A DNA stretch of 9,737 nt, taken from Flavobacteriaceae bacterium. Its GTDB lineage: Bacteria; Bacteroidota; Bacteroidia; Flavobacteriales; Flavobacteriaceae. Below, piece by piece: positions 1-7,411 of this stretch (position 1 is its first letter; every line of letters begins with the position of its first letter). The notes under the pieces were generated by a model. The model did not search any database. It saw only the letters and a list, made by a program, of their open reading frames with translations, and had not been told where the DNA came from. The stretch spans positions 1 through 9,737 of the forward strand of contig WGDF01000311.1 in NCBI GenBank assembly GCA_015493405.1. Direction: 5' to 3'. The position numbers were made by a program, and so were the translations under genes.

Positions 1-264
1 GTGGAAGGCGCGCCTTTATCAATTGATTTGTCCGGAAATTTCTTTTTCAACGACAAATTCGGTATTGGTTTAGCCCACCGTTTAGACGATAGTTTTTCGG
101 CTTTATTGCAATATTATGTCACGCCGCAATTTCGTATAGGTTATGCTTATGATTTGACGATGACCGAATTGCGTCATTACAACAGTGGTTCCCACGAATT
201 GATGGTCGGATATGACTTCAATTTTGTTGATGACACCCGAATTCGTTCACCGCGATTCTTTTAA
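1..264 (+). CDS. PorP/SprF-like type IX secretion membrane protein, C-terminal fragment
   Basis: This is the last 87 codons of a gene whose beginning lies outside the window; the GTG at position 1 is probably an internal valine codon. The fragment shows alternating short amphipathic beta-strands ending in aromatic residues, as in an outer-membrane beta-barrel. Phrases such as GIGLAHRLDDSFSALLQYY, FRIGYAYDL and the C-terminal SPRFF are typical of the PorP/SprF family. Members of that family are small outer-membrane barrels tied to the type IX secretion system and gliding in Bacteroidota, often encoded beside large adhesins or peptidoglycan-binding proteins. The terminal phenylalanine fits an outer-membrane barrel insertion signal. 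The upstream partner genes cannot be seen, so whether this is the core PorP or one of the many paralogues cannot be decided. A terminator follows 25 nt after the stop. Confidence 0.85.
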   Translation: MEGAPLSIDLSGNFFFNDKFGIGLAHRLDDSFSALLQYYVTPQFRIGYAYDLTMTELRHYNSGSHELMVGYDFNFVDDTRIRSPRFF

Positions 265-289
265 CCAAATTATTTATTGATTGTTTATG

Positions 290-320
290 ATCCGTTTCAA
301 TTATTTGAGACGGATTTTTT
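290..320 (+). terminator. Rho-independent terminator of the PorP/SprF-like gene
   Basis: A 10-bp stem (ATCCGTTTCA at 290-299 pairing with TGAGACGGAT at 306-315, one wobble pair) with a 6-nt loop is followed by a run of T residues (315-320). The T run includes the first bases of the stop codon of the convergent TSUP gene (319-321). On the opposite strand no T run follows the hairpin, so it should act mainly for plus-strand transcription. Confidence 0.85.
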
Positions 321-1068
321 ATTGATAAAACCAAAGTTTAACAGCCAATAAAACAACGATAGACGCAATGAAAATTCTTAAATATTTTTCATTCACATTT
401 ACCGACCATCGACTGGTGAGCCACGAACCGGTTGCTGTTCCTATGGCAATGGCAATGCCGGCTTCCCAATTGACAAAGCCTTTTGCGGCAAACATATATA
501 GTGTGGGAATAGTTAAAACCAATACGATTAAAGCTTTAATACTGTTGGCTTCGGTTAATTTGAAGTGATTGACCAAACTGCCGGCTAAAATAATCATAAA
601 CCCCATGCCGGCTTGGATAAATCCACCATAAATGCCGATGATGAAATACACAATAAAACTTATCCAGAGCCATTTAGCTTTGATTCTTGCTGTATCATGT
701 CGTTTTCTTATTTTGGCTTGAATCAATATCAAAACAGCTATCATAATCATAATGAATGCCAATATTTTGGTCAGATTTTTATCGGGCACTTGTAAACTGA
801 TCCAAGCGCCGACTATGCCACCGGTCATAGCCGCCAAAGCTACATATAGATTGAAGGGAAACAAAAAGATGCCTTTGCTTTTAAAACCGGCTACCGAAAA
901 AATTCCTTGAGCCAAAAATCCGACACGACTTGTACCGATGGCAGTATGAATGGGCATGCCCATAAAAATCAAAATAGGGTAGAGGATGGAGGAACCACCG
1001 CCGGCTAAGGTGTTGACAAAACCGACTAAAATCCCCGTGGCAATTAAAAGTAAATCATTGAGCCACAT
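319..1068 (-). CDS. TSUP (TauE/SafE) family membrane permease
   Basis: A 249-residue polytopic inner-membrane protein of the sulfite exporter TauE/SafE (TSUP, formerly DUF81) family. The family's two internal repeats are visible. The first has a glycine-rich loop, NTLAGGGSS (residues 19-27), followed by GTSRVGF (45-51). The second has GIYGGFIQAGMGF (145-157). About seven to eight hydrophobic helices are separated by a basic loop, KIRKRHDTARIKAKW, near residues 119-133. The length is normal for the family. Characterised members export or import sulfite, sulfonates, thiosulfate or other small anions, but sequence alone does not give the substrate. No sulfur-metabolism genes are nearby. The ATG lies 5 nt after the der stop codon, so it is probably co-transcribed with der. 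There is no Shine-Dalgarno sequence. The gene converges on the PorP/SprF-like gene, and its stop codon lies within the T tract of that gene's terminator. Confidence 0.9.
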   Translation of the reverse strand: MWLNDLLLIATGILVGFVNTLAGGGSSILYPILIFMGMPIHTAIGTSRVGFLAQGIFSVAGFKSKGIFLFPFNLYVALAAMTGGIVGAWISLQVPDKNLTKILAFIMIMIAVLILIQAKIRKRHDTARIKAKWLWISFIVYFIIGIYGGFIQAGMGFMIILAGSLVNHFKLTEANSIKALIVLVLTIPTLYMFAAKGFVNWEAGIAIAIGTATGSWLTSRWSVNVNEKYLRIFIASIVVLLAVKLWFYQ

Positions 1069-1073
1069 TAATT

Positions 1074-2387
1074 TTATTTTTTTCTGAAATATATTTCGAT
1101 AGGTACTCCGGTGAAATCAAAGTTTTCACGTAATTTATTTTCCAAATAACGTTTGTAAGGATCTTTAACATACTGAGGCAAATTGGCAAAAAATGCGAAT
1201 TTAGGACTGTGTGTCGGTAATTGAGTGATAAATTTGATTTTGATATATTTGCCTTTATGAGCCGGAGGCGGGTTTTGTTGCACAAAAGGTAATAAAACTT
1301 CATTGAGCTTACTGGTTTTTATTTTACGTTTTCTGTTTTCAAAAACATGCATCCCTTCTTCAATGGCTTTGAAAATTCGTTGCTTATTCTTTGCCGAAAT
1401 AAAGAGAATCGGGACGTCATTAAAAGGGGCAATTTCTTTTTGAATATGTTCCGTAAAACTTTTGGCTGTATGGGTATCCTTATCTATTAAATCCCATTTA
1501 TTGACTAAGATGACGACGCCTTTATTGTTTTTACGCGCTAAATCAAAAATTTTTTGATCTTGACTTTCAAAACCCCGGGTCGCATCGACGACCAAAAAAA
1601 CCACATCGGCGTATTCAATAGCTCTTATGGCACGCATAACGGAATAAAATTCGATATCTTCTTTAACTTTGTTTTTTCGTCTGATGCCGGCAGTGTCAAT
1701 CAAATCGAATTCTTGTTGGAATTTGTTGTATCGGGTGGCTACAGTATCTCTGGTCGTTCCGGCAATATCGGTTACGATATGCCGTTCTTTGCCAAGCAAA
1801 GCATTAATCAAAGTTGATTTACCGGCATTAGGTCTTCCAACGACTGTAAATTTTGGAACATCGCTTTCCGTTTCATCTAAGATTTCAGATTCTTCGGGTA
1901 ACACCTTGGTGAGATCATCCAATAAGTCTCCGGTACCACTCCCATTAATAGCCGAGATGGGATATATTTCCCCAAGCCCCAGATTGTAAAATTCCAAAGC
2001 ATCATTTTGGCGTTTGCTATTATCGACTTTATTAACAACCAAAAAGACCGGTTTTTTTGTTTTTCTTAAGATGCTTGCGACTTCTTTATCTAAACCCATA
2101 ATTCCGGTTTCAACATCAACTATAAAAAAGATAGCATCGGCTTCATCAATGGCCAATTCGACTTGTTTTCGGATTTCATCTTCAAAAACATCATCACTAC
2201 CTTTGATATAGCCACCGGTATCAATTACGGTAAATTCCTTGCCATTCCATTCAGATTTGCCATAATGACGGTCGCGTGTAACACCACTTTCATTATCAAC
2301 AATGGCTTTACGTTGACCGGTTAAACGGTTGAATAATTGAGATTTACCGACATTTGGACGGCCTACTATGGCTACTATATTTGACAT
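1074..2387 (-). CDS. der: Ribosome biogenesis GTPase Der (EngA)
   Basis: A 437-residue double-GTPase that acts in the cytoplasm on maturation of the 50S ribosomal subunit. The first G domain has GRPNVGKS (residues 9-16), DTGG (56-59), NKVD (119-122) and SAI (145-147). The second G domain has GRPNAGKS (184-191), DTAGIRRK (231-238), NKWD (296-299) and SAKN (331-334). An acidic linker, around [12 protein letters not shown] (165-176), joins them. The C-terminal KH-like domain occupies roughly residues 350-437 and includes the conserved PPPAHKGK stretch (373-380). All nucleotide-binding motifs are intact, and tandem G domains identify Der unambiguously. The gene is first in a unit with the TSUP gene 5 nt downstream. 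A TAnnTTTG promoter box ends 14 nt before the ATG, which supports this start and predicts a very short leader. Confidence 0.98.
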   Translation of the reverse strand: MSNIVAIVGRPNVGKSQLFNRLTGQRKAIVDNESGVTRDRHYGKSEWNGKEFTVIDTGGYIKGSDDVFEDEIRKQVELAIDEADAIFFIVDVETGIMGLDKEVASILRKTKKPVFLVVNKVDNSKRQNDALEFYNLGLGEIYPISAINGSGTGDLLDDLTKVLPEESEILDETESDVPKFTVVGRPNAGKSTLINALLGKERHIVTDIAGTTRDTVATRYNKFQQEFDLIDTAGIRRKNKVKEDIEFYSVMRAIRAIEYADVVFLVVDATRGFESQDQKIFDLARKNNKGVVILVNKWDLIDKDTHTAKSFTEHIQKEIAPFNDVPILFISAKNKQRIFKAIEEGMHVFENRKRKIKTSKLNEVLLPFVQQNPPPAHKGKYIKIKFITQLPTHSPKFAFFANLPQYVKDPYKRYLENKLRENFDFTGVPIEIYFRKK

Positions 2388-2401
2388 GATTTTTCTTTTG
2401 G

Positions 2402-2409
2402 CAAAGTTA
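2402..2409 (-). promoter_or_regulatory. Bacteroidota-type -7 box (TAACTTTG) upstream of der
   Basis: On the minus strand the sequence reads TAACTTTG, a full match to the Bacteroidota sigma-factor consensus TAnnTTTG. It ends 14 nt before the der ATG. No clear TTTG -33 element is seen at the expected distance. A terminator lies just upstream (2441-2489), so der needs its own promoter. The transcript leader would be only about 8-10 nt. Confidence 0.6.
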
Positions 2410-2440
2410 ACTAAAAATATGATTTGTTTTTCGGGCAGTT

Positions 2441-2489
2441 GATTATAAAATAAAGCCCTGATAGAAGTTTGACATCTTTCAGGGCTTTA
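2441..2489 (-). terminator. Rho-independent terminator after dsbD
   Basis: A perfect 11-bp inverted repeat (TAAAGCCCTGA at 2451-2461 and TCAGGGCTTTA at 2479-2489) flanks a 17-nt loop that can form three more pairs. Read on the minus strand, the hairpin starts 20 nt after the dsbD stop and is followed by a T-rich tract (TTTTATAATC, 2450-2441). It separates the tilS-dsbD unit from der. Confidence 0.85.
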
Positions 2490-2508
2490 CAAGAGGAGTG
2501 GATAAAAT

Positions 2509-4701
2509 TTATTTTTCCTTTTTAAAATTATGGATTCCTTTTTGCAACCAATTGTAATAGAGTTCAATTTCAGGCGTATAGCCAATCGGGTCATTTAAAT
2601 TGTTTTCTTTTTGATCGACCATAATATATAGCGGTTGGGAATTGTTTTTATATTTGAAAGTTTCCATTTCACTCCATTTTTGTCCAACAGTGGTAACCTT
2701 TTCACCGGTATATTTAGAAATATACTGTTGGTTTTCAGGCAATTTGGTGCGTTCATCGACAAAAAGCGAAACCAATACCAAATCATTTTTAAAAATGGGT
2801 AAAATCTGATCTTTGCTCCATACATTTTCTTCCATCAAACGGCAATTTTGACAAGCCCGTCCCGTAAAATCAATCAATAAGGGTTTGTCGACTTTCTTGG
2901 CATAAGCCAATGCGGTATCGTAATCTTCAAAAGTAACGATATTGTTTGGGCCGTAAATAGCCCCTTCCGGTAAATTTTCTATTGCTTTTCCACTTTGATT
3001 GGTTTGGGTGTAACCGACACCGAACTTCGATTCGGCATATTTCATCGGTGGTGGAAATCCGCTGATGACATTTAAGGGTGCGCCCCAAAGTCCGGGCAAC
3101 AGATAAAGGGTAAAGGATAATGTAAATATACCAAATAAAAATCTAAAGACGCCAATAGTATCAGTAGGAGCATCGTGTGGCAGGCGTATTTTTCCAAATA
3201 AATACAGAGCCATAGTTAAGCTAATGGCAATCCAGATAGAGATAAAAATTTCACGATGTAAAAAGTGCCATTGATTGACCAAATCGGCATTAGATAAAAA
3301 TTTAAAAGCAAAAGCCAACTCGATAAAACCAAAAATAACTTTGACACTATTGAGCCAAGCACCGGATTGAGGTAAGGCTTTGAGTAATACCGGAAAAAAG
3401 GCTAGGAGTCCGAAAGGAATGGCAATCCCTAAACCAAAGCCAAGCATCGCTATTGTAAAAGTCGTGGCGCCTGTTGCTCCTGAAGCAGCATTGCCTAAAA
3501 TAAAGCCGAGTGCAGGACCCGTACAAGAAAAGGAGACGATGACCAAGGTCAAAGCCATAAAAAAGCCGGCTAAAATACCGCCTTTGCTCGATTGTTTGTC
3601 AGCAGAACTGACCCAAGATTGTGGAATCAAGCGCACAGGATCTAATTTTTCAACGCCAAATAAATTTAAAGCAAACAAGATAAAAATAGTAAAGAAAAAC
3701 AGATTGACCCATGTATTGGTAGCTAAGCCGTTAAACATACTACTGTCAACTTTTTCTAATAAATGAAAAGGTAAACTAAAAGCGACATAAATTAAAACAA
3801 TGGAAATGGCATAGACCAAAGCGTTACGTCTGCCTTGTCCTGCACTCTTTTCATTTTGCTTGGTAAAAAAACTGATTGTCAAAGGAATCATTGGAAAGAC
3901 ACAAGGCGTCAACAAAACCAATAAACCGGCAATAAAAGCGGTCCAAAAAATGCTCCAGTCAGATTTTTTTTTGGGTTGAACCGGTGTCGTATGGGCAGTT
4001 TTTTGGACATTTTCAATCTCTTTTTTTGGAACCGGAATAGGTGTATATTTACCACCTTCAGTTAAATCTTTTTCAGATTTTGTTTCATTTTCAGTTGTTT
4101 GACCGGCAGTCGTATCAAGAGAAGTAGTCTTTTTATTTTTTTTCTCGGTTTCAGTAGCTGATGATGTTTGAGATTTTTTGGTGTTTTCTGGTTTTGAAGC
4201 GCTTGAAGTTTTATTAGTTTTTGTTGCTTGAAGCGCTTTGGCTTTGGTCAAATCGAAGTTCAGGTTTTCTTTCACCTGAATACAAGATTCTTTACAAGTT
4301 TGTCCGTAAAGTGTAACCTTAATTTGTTTCAAATTTTTATTCAAAACTTTAACCGGTTGTATGAGTTTGGCATGTTTTGAAAAGAAAGTTTCGGTAACTT
4401 TAAACACTTTATTGTAGGCTTGGTGAGTGTTAATTTCTTTAGCCTTACCTAAGACTTTGTAATTGTCTTTGGTATTTTGCCATTCAAATTCAATAGGCAA
4501 AGAACCATTTGGATCATTAAATTGCGAATATAAATGCCATCCATCATCAATGTCGGCTTCGATAATTAAATTGTAAGTGTCATCACTTGTTTTTTCTACA
4601 CTGGTATGCCATTTTAACGGATTGGTTACGTTTTGTTGTCCCCCGAATTGTCCGGCAGCAGTAAAAGAAAGCCATACGAGTAGTAGCCAAAGTTTCTTCA
4701 T
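2509..4701 (-). CDS. dsbD: Thiol:disulfide interchange protein DsbD-like (three-domain electron carrier)
   Basis: A 730-residue inner-membrane protein that passes reducing electrons from cytoplasmic thioredoxin to periplasmic partners. A Sec signal peptide (about residues 1-17) precedes an N-terminal DsbD-alpha-like immunoglobulin domain (about 28-150) with a cysteine pair at C136 and C140. A hydrophilic Lys/Ser/Thr/Glu-rich linker (about 151-247) leads to a membrane domain of about eight helices (about 250-545). This domain carries the two family redox cysteines, C267 in TPCVFPMIP and C393 in SFSCTGPALG. The C-terminal thioredoxin-fold domain (about 590-725) has the active site C617-Q-N-C620 in GRACQNCRLME. 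All six redox cysteines are therefore present. The alpha-domain pair is spaced CxxxC, tighter than the CxxxxxC of Escherichia coli DsbD. The ATG follows the tilS stop by 3 nt without a Shine-Dalgarno sequence, suggesting co-transcription and perhaps translational coupling. A hairpin terminator follows. Confidence 0.95.
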   Translation of the reverse strand: MKKLWLLLVWLSFTAAGQFGGQQNVTNPLKWHTSVEKTSDDTYNLIIEADIDDGWHLYSQFNDPNGSLPIEFEWQNTKDNYKVLGKAKEINTHQAYNKVFKVTETFFSKHAKLIQPVKVLNKNLKQIKVTLYGQTCKESCIQVKENLNFDLTKAKALQATKTNKTSSASKPENTKKSQTSSATETEKKNKKTTSLDTTAGQTTENETKSEKDLTEGGKYTPIPVPKKEIENVQKTAHTTPVQPKKKSDWSIFWTAFIAGLLVLLTPCVFPMIPLTISFFTKQNEKSAGQGRRNALVYAISIVLIYVAFSLPFHLLEKVDSSMFNGLATNTWVNLFFFTIFILFALNLFGVEKLDPVRLIPQSWVSSADKQSSKGGILAGFFMALTLVIVSFSCTGPALGFILGNAASGATGATTFTIAMLGFGLGIAIPFGLLAFFPVLLKALPQSGAWLNSVKVIFGFIELAFAFKFLSNADLVNQWHFLHREIFISIWIAISLTMALYLFGKIRLPHDAPTDTIGVFRFLFGIFTLSFTLYLLPGLWGAPLNVISGFPPPMKYAESKFGVGYTQTNQSGKAIENLPEGAIYGPNNIVTFEDYDTALAYAKKVDKPLLIDFTGRACQNCRLMEENVWSKDQILPIFKNDLVLVSLFVDERTKLPENQQYISKYTGEKVTTVGQKWSEMETFKYKNNSQPLYIMVDQKENNLNDPIGYTPEIELYYNWLQKGIHNFKKEK

Positions 4702-4704
4702 AAT

Positions 4705-6021
4705 TTAAGTTTTATTTTTTAATATGAGATGCAAAATATGTTTGGTCTTATCAGTAATTTTATAGCGGTTATCAAGGCGCATGCCTATAACCCAAATAAT
4801 TTTATTTTGATTGCAAAGTAACCAAATTTTTTCTTTTTCGGGTAAGGCTATTTTTTCATCCTTTAAATAGTCGCTAATTTTCTTTTTTCCTGACATACCT
4901 AAAGGATAAAAATAATCACCTGCTTGCCATTTTCTTATAGTTAATGGGAATTTGAGTAAGTCATAATCGATATAAACTTCATTTTTTTTGGCCGATAAAA
5001 ATACCTTTTTCTCAATCTTATTTCTATCAAAAAGTGTCATTTTAAGTGAAACAGGCTGATCAATTTCAGGAACTAAATCGGAAATTTTGTAAGTTTTAGT
5101 GTTTTTTTCTTGAATGGGCTGCAGAATTAAATATTCACCCTGTTTGGTCAAGCGGTATGCCGGACTAAAAATTTCTTTTCCGGTTTGACCGGTCAGTAGA
5201 TTTAAGGCTGCTTTGATGTCCTTAAAACCAAAAGATGACAGCCAATTAAATAAAAACAATTCTTTTTGATTTACAGTTTTAAATTTTTGTAAATCAAGTA
5301 GATAAAATTCTTTATTTTTTGTGATTAAGGTTTGATATTCACGTTCAAACCACGCTTCGGTTATGGCTTGATTTTGCTGCAAGAAATTTAGAGTTTTTAG
5401 AAAATTATGATAGAAAGCCGGTTGATTTTCAGTTAATTTGGGAATAATTTGATGCCGGATAAAGTTTCGTCTGTATTTTTCTGAAGCATTACTACTGTCT
5501 TCACGCCAATTTAGTTGATAAATACGGGCATATTCTCGTATGGCTTTACGATTGATATTTAATAAAGGTCGTAAAATTTTATCATTATCCCGAATGCCTA
5601 ATAAACCTTTAAGTCCGGTGCCGCGTTGCAGATTGATGAAAAAAGTTTCAAGACTGTCATCGAGATGATGTCCGGTAACGATATAATCAAAATTTTTGCT
5701 TTGTTGCAGTATTGTAAACCAATCATAGCGCGCCATGCGAGCCGCTATTTGAATGTTTTCTTGAGATTGTGATAAATCACAGACATTTAAATGTAGTGGA
5801 ATCCGGTGTTTTTGAGCATAATTTTCAACAAAAGCTTGATCGCGATCGCTTTCTACACCGCGTAATTTAAAGTTGCAATGAGCCCATTCGTATTGTAAAC
5901 CGAGTTGATCAAAAAGTGTTGTCAAAACCATACTATCTATACCACCGGAGATAGCCAAAAGATATTTTTTGTGCTCCCAATGAGGTATTTTTTGTAAATT
6001 TTGTCTGACTTTTAAAATCAT
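4705..6021 (-). CDS. tilS: tRNA(Ile)-lysidine synthase
   Basis: A 438-residue cytoplasmic enzyme of the N-type ATP pyrophosphatase superfamily. It joins lysine to C34 of the CAU anticodon of tRNA-Ile2, so that the tRNA reads AUA instead of AUG. The ATP-binding PP-loop is SGGIDS (residues 25-30). Further family signatures are GHHLDDSLETFF (117-128), the adjacent NLQRGTGLKGL (130-140), and the tRNA-contacting WREDSSN (172-178) followed by KYRRNFIRH (182-190). The C-terminal TilS domain (about 360-435) contains the expected RKWQAGDYFYPLG and KKKISDYLKDEK stretches, so the protein is full length. It is the first gene of the unit, with dsbD 3 nt downstream, and is read away from the divergent small membrane protein gene. 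A near-consensus -7 box lies 18 nt upstream of the ATG. The enzyme is normally essential because bacteria need AUA decoding. Confidence 0.97.
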   Translation of the reverse strand: MILKVRQNLQKIPHWEHKKYLLAISGGIDSMVLTTLFDQLGLQYEWAHCNFKLRGVESDRDQAFVENYAQKHRIPLHLNVCDLSQSQENIQIAARMARYDWFTILQQSKNFDYIVTGHHLDDSLETFFINLQRGTGLKGLLGIRDNDKILRPLLNINRKAIREYARIYQLNWREDSSNASEKYRRNFIRHQIIPKLTENQPAFYHNFLKTLNFLQQNQAITEAWFEREYQTLITKNKEFYLLDLQKFKTVNQKELFLFNWLSSFGFKDIKAALNLLTGQTGKEIFSPAYRLTKQGEYLILQPIQEKNTKTYKISDLVPEIDQPVSLKMTLFDRNKIEKKVFLSAKKNEVYIDYDLLKFPLTIRKWQAGDYFYPLGMSGKKKISDYLKDEKIALPEKEKIWLLCNQNKIIWVIGMRLDNRYKITDKTKHILHLILKNKT

Positions 6022-6033
6022 AAGTTAAATAAA

Positions 6034-6064
6034 TTGGGGTAAAGATACAAATTATGTAACTTTG
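6034..6064 (+). promoter_or_regulatory. Bacteroidota-type promoter for the 97-residue membrane protein gene
   Basis: TTG at 6034-6036 and TAACTTTG at 6057-6064 are 20 nt apart, fitting the Bacteroidota -33/-7 arrangement. The -7 box ends 55 nt before the ATG at 6120, giving a leader of about 50 nt that is A/T-rich and has no Shine-Dalgarno sequence. It overlaps the divergent tilS promoter region. Confidence 0.55.
6040..6047 (-). promoter_or_regulatory. Probable -7 box (TATCTTTA) for tilS
   Basis: On the minus strand TATCTTTA matches TAnnTTTG at all but the last position. It ends 18 nt before the tilS ATG. No clear -33 element is visible about 20 nt further upstream. The box lies inside the footprint expected for the divergent plus-strand promoter. 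Confidence 0.4.
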
Positions 6065-6119
6065 TAAAGGAATTTTAACAAGACGTTAATGTTTACCAAT
6101 AGATTAAAAATCAAAAAAT

Positions 6120-6413
6120 ATGAAAGAAAGTGATCAACGTTATTTGTCCTATTGGGAAAATCGCCGTAAACAAGGTGCTGTAAAATTTTCGCTTGTAACA
6201 GGTGTCATTTATGGCATATTTGTAATTGTTTTTTCTAAAGTTTTTGCTTGGAATTGGCATTTTACCCAGAAAGATATTACCTATGGTATTTTATCCATTT
6301 TAATTGGCGTAACTTTATTAGGCCCGTTTTTGTGGTGGCATCGGGAACGAAAATATAAAAAGCTATTGGCTCAAAAATCAAAAAGCCCGAAAAAGAAAGG
6401 AAAAAAGAAGTAA
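6120..6413 (+). CDS. Small two-helix basic membrane protein, unknown function
   Basis: A 97-residue protein that I do not recognise. It has a charged N-terminus (residues 1-20), a first hydrophobic segment (about 21-43), a short polar loop, and a second hydrophobic segment (about 53-73) ending in FLWWHRERKYKK. The tail (about 74-97) is very basic and ends in KSKSPKKKGKKK. By the positive-inside rule the basic tail should be cytoplasmic, and with two helices the N-terminus should be cytoplasmic too. The gene has its own promoter, diverges from tilS, and is followed 35 nt later by the antiporter gene. Codon choice and A+T richness match the neighbours, and the frame is clean from ATG to TAA, so I take it as real. 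It could be an accessory membrane protein or a tail-anchored adaptor; nothing in the sequence decides between these. Confidence 0.75.
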   Translation: MKESDQRYLSYWENRRKQGAVKFSLVTGVIYGIFVIVFSKVFAWNWHFTQKDITYGILSILIGVTLLGPFLWWHRERKYKKLLAQKSKSPKKKGKKK

Positions 6414-6426
6414 GCAAATTAATTTG

Positions 6427-6434
6427 TATTTTTG
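6427..6434 (+). promoter_or_regulatory. Possible -7 box (TATTTTTG) upstream of the antiporter gene
   Basis: TATTTTTG fits TAnnTTTG and ends exactly 14 nt before the antiporter ATG, the same distance as at der. No -33 TTTG is apparent at the right spacing. If active, it would let the antiporter be transcribed separately from the small gene upstream. The A/T-rich setting makes a chance match possible. Confidence 0.35.
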
Positions 6435-6448
6435 ACAAAATTTAATTT

Positions 6449-7411
6449 ATGTCCTTATTTTACATTCTTTTAGGCTTGATATTGCTGGTTTTTGGTGGTG
6501 AATATTTGGTGCGGGCATCTGTCGGCTTATCTTTAAAGTTCCGATTATCACGTATTGTCATAGGTATGACCGTCGTATCTTTTGCGACCTCTTTACCCGA
6601 ACTTTTGGTTAGTGTAAAGGCTGCTTTAGATGGCTCTCCGGAGTTGGCATTGGCCAATGTAGTCGGCTCAAACATTGCCAATTTGGCTTTAGTGTTGGGT
6701 GTTACGGCTATTTTAACACCTATTTTTATCAAAAAAGTTTCGTACAAATACAATATTCCGGCTATGTTGTTGCTATCCGGCTTGCTGTATTTTTTCTTAA
6801 AAAATGATTTGATTTTGAGTTTTTATGAAGGAGGGACTCTTTTTTTATTATTGATTTTATTTATTTATATATTAGTCAAAAAAGCACCGGCTTCTGGCGA
6901 TATTGATTTAGATGATCTGGAAGAGATAGATGAAGATACAGCGATTGCCGGGATGTTTAAAATTTTGATTTGGTTGATAATTGGAGGCGTAGCACTTTGG
7001 GCCGGAGCCGAATTTTTAGTCGACGGAGCCAAAACCTTAGCTCGTCAAATAGGCATCAGCGAGCGGATTATCGGGGTCAGTATTGTGGCTATTGGCACAA
7101 GTATTCCCGAATTGGCAGCCTCGGTTATTTCAGCACTTAAAAAAGAGAAAGATTTATCTTTTGGAAATTTAGTCGGTTCCAATATTTTTAATATCGGATC
7201 GGTTTTAGGTATCACGGCCATGATTAAACCCATTCATATTACCAATCTGAAACTCATCAATGTCGATATATTGTGGATGCTGGGTATTTCCGCTTTGATC
7301 ATTCCTCTGGCACTTTTGCCTAAACGCAATAAAATCAGTTGGGTTAAAGGTAGTGTCTACCTTATTTTATATGTCTTGTATATGTATTATTTTGTCTTTT
7401 TGACCAAGTAG
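6449..7411 (+). CDS. Sodium/calcium antiporter of the CaCA family
   Basis: A 320-residue inner-membrane cation exchanger of the Ca2+:cation antiporter superfamily, YrbG/NCX-like branch. Members generally expel Ca2+ in exchange for Na+. The two inverted alpha repeats are complete. The first has GMTVVSFATSLPE (residues 39-51) and NVVGSNIANL (70-79). The second has GVSIVAIGTSIPE (209-221) and NLVGSNIFNIG (240-250). Both carry the ion-liganding glutamate (E51, E221) and the asparagine of GSN. About ten helices are evident, split into two halves by a short acidic cytoplasmic loop, DIDLDDLEEIDED (151-163), which could sense or concentrate cations. The length is normal for prokaryotic members. The ATG lies 35 nt after the small membrane protein gene. 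The exact ions and any K+ dependence cannot be read from sequence. No clear terminator follows. Confidence 0.93.
   Translation: MSLFYILLGLILLVFGGEYLVRASVGLSLKFRLSRIVIGMTVVSFATSLPELLVSVKAALDGSPELALANVVGSNIANLALVLGVTAILTPIFIKKVSYKYNIPAMLLLSGLLYFFLKNDLILSFYEGGTLFLLLILFIYILVKKAPASGDIDLDDLEEIDEDTAIAGMFKILIWLIIGGVALWAGAEFLVDGAKTLARQIGISERIIGVSIVAIGTSIPELAASVISALKKEKDLSFGNLVGSNIFNIGSVLGITAMIKPIHITNLKLINVDILWMLGISALIIPLALLPKRNKISWVKGSVYLILYVLYMYYFVFLTK

Noticed and set aside
1..264. GTG at position 1 as a true start codon
   Set aside because: The fragment lacks a signal peptide and the N-terminal barrel strands of the PorP/SprF family, so it is a truncated gene rather than a short one.
1055..1303. 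An 82-codon minus-strand open frame overlapping the end of der in another frame
   Set aside because: It lies within the conserved KH-like domain of der, shows no recognisable domain, and has no promoter or start context; it is an overlapping-frame artefact.
1669..1989. A 106-codon plus-strand open frame antisense to der
   Set aside because: It is the complement of the conserved second G domain and linker of der; no start signals or domain features.
3380..3766. A 128-codon plus-strand open frame antisense to dsbD
   Set aside because: It mirrors the membrane domain of dsbD, is rich in Lys/Pro as expected of the antisense of Phe/Leu/Gly codons, and has no independent support.
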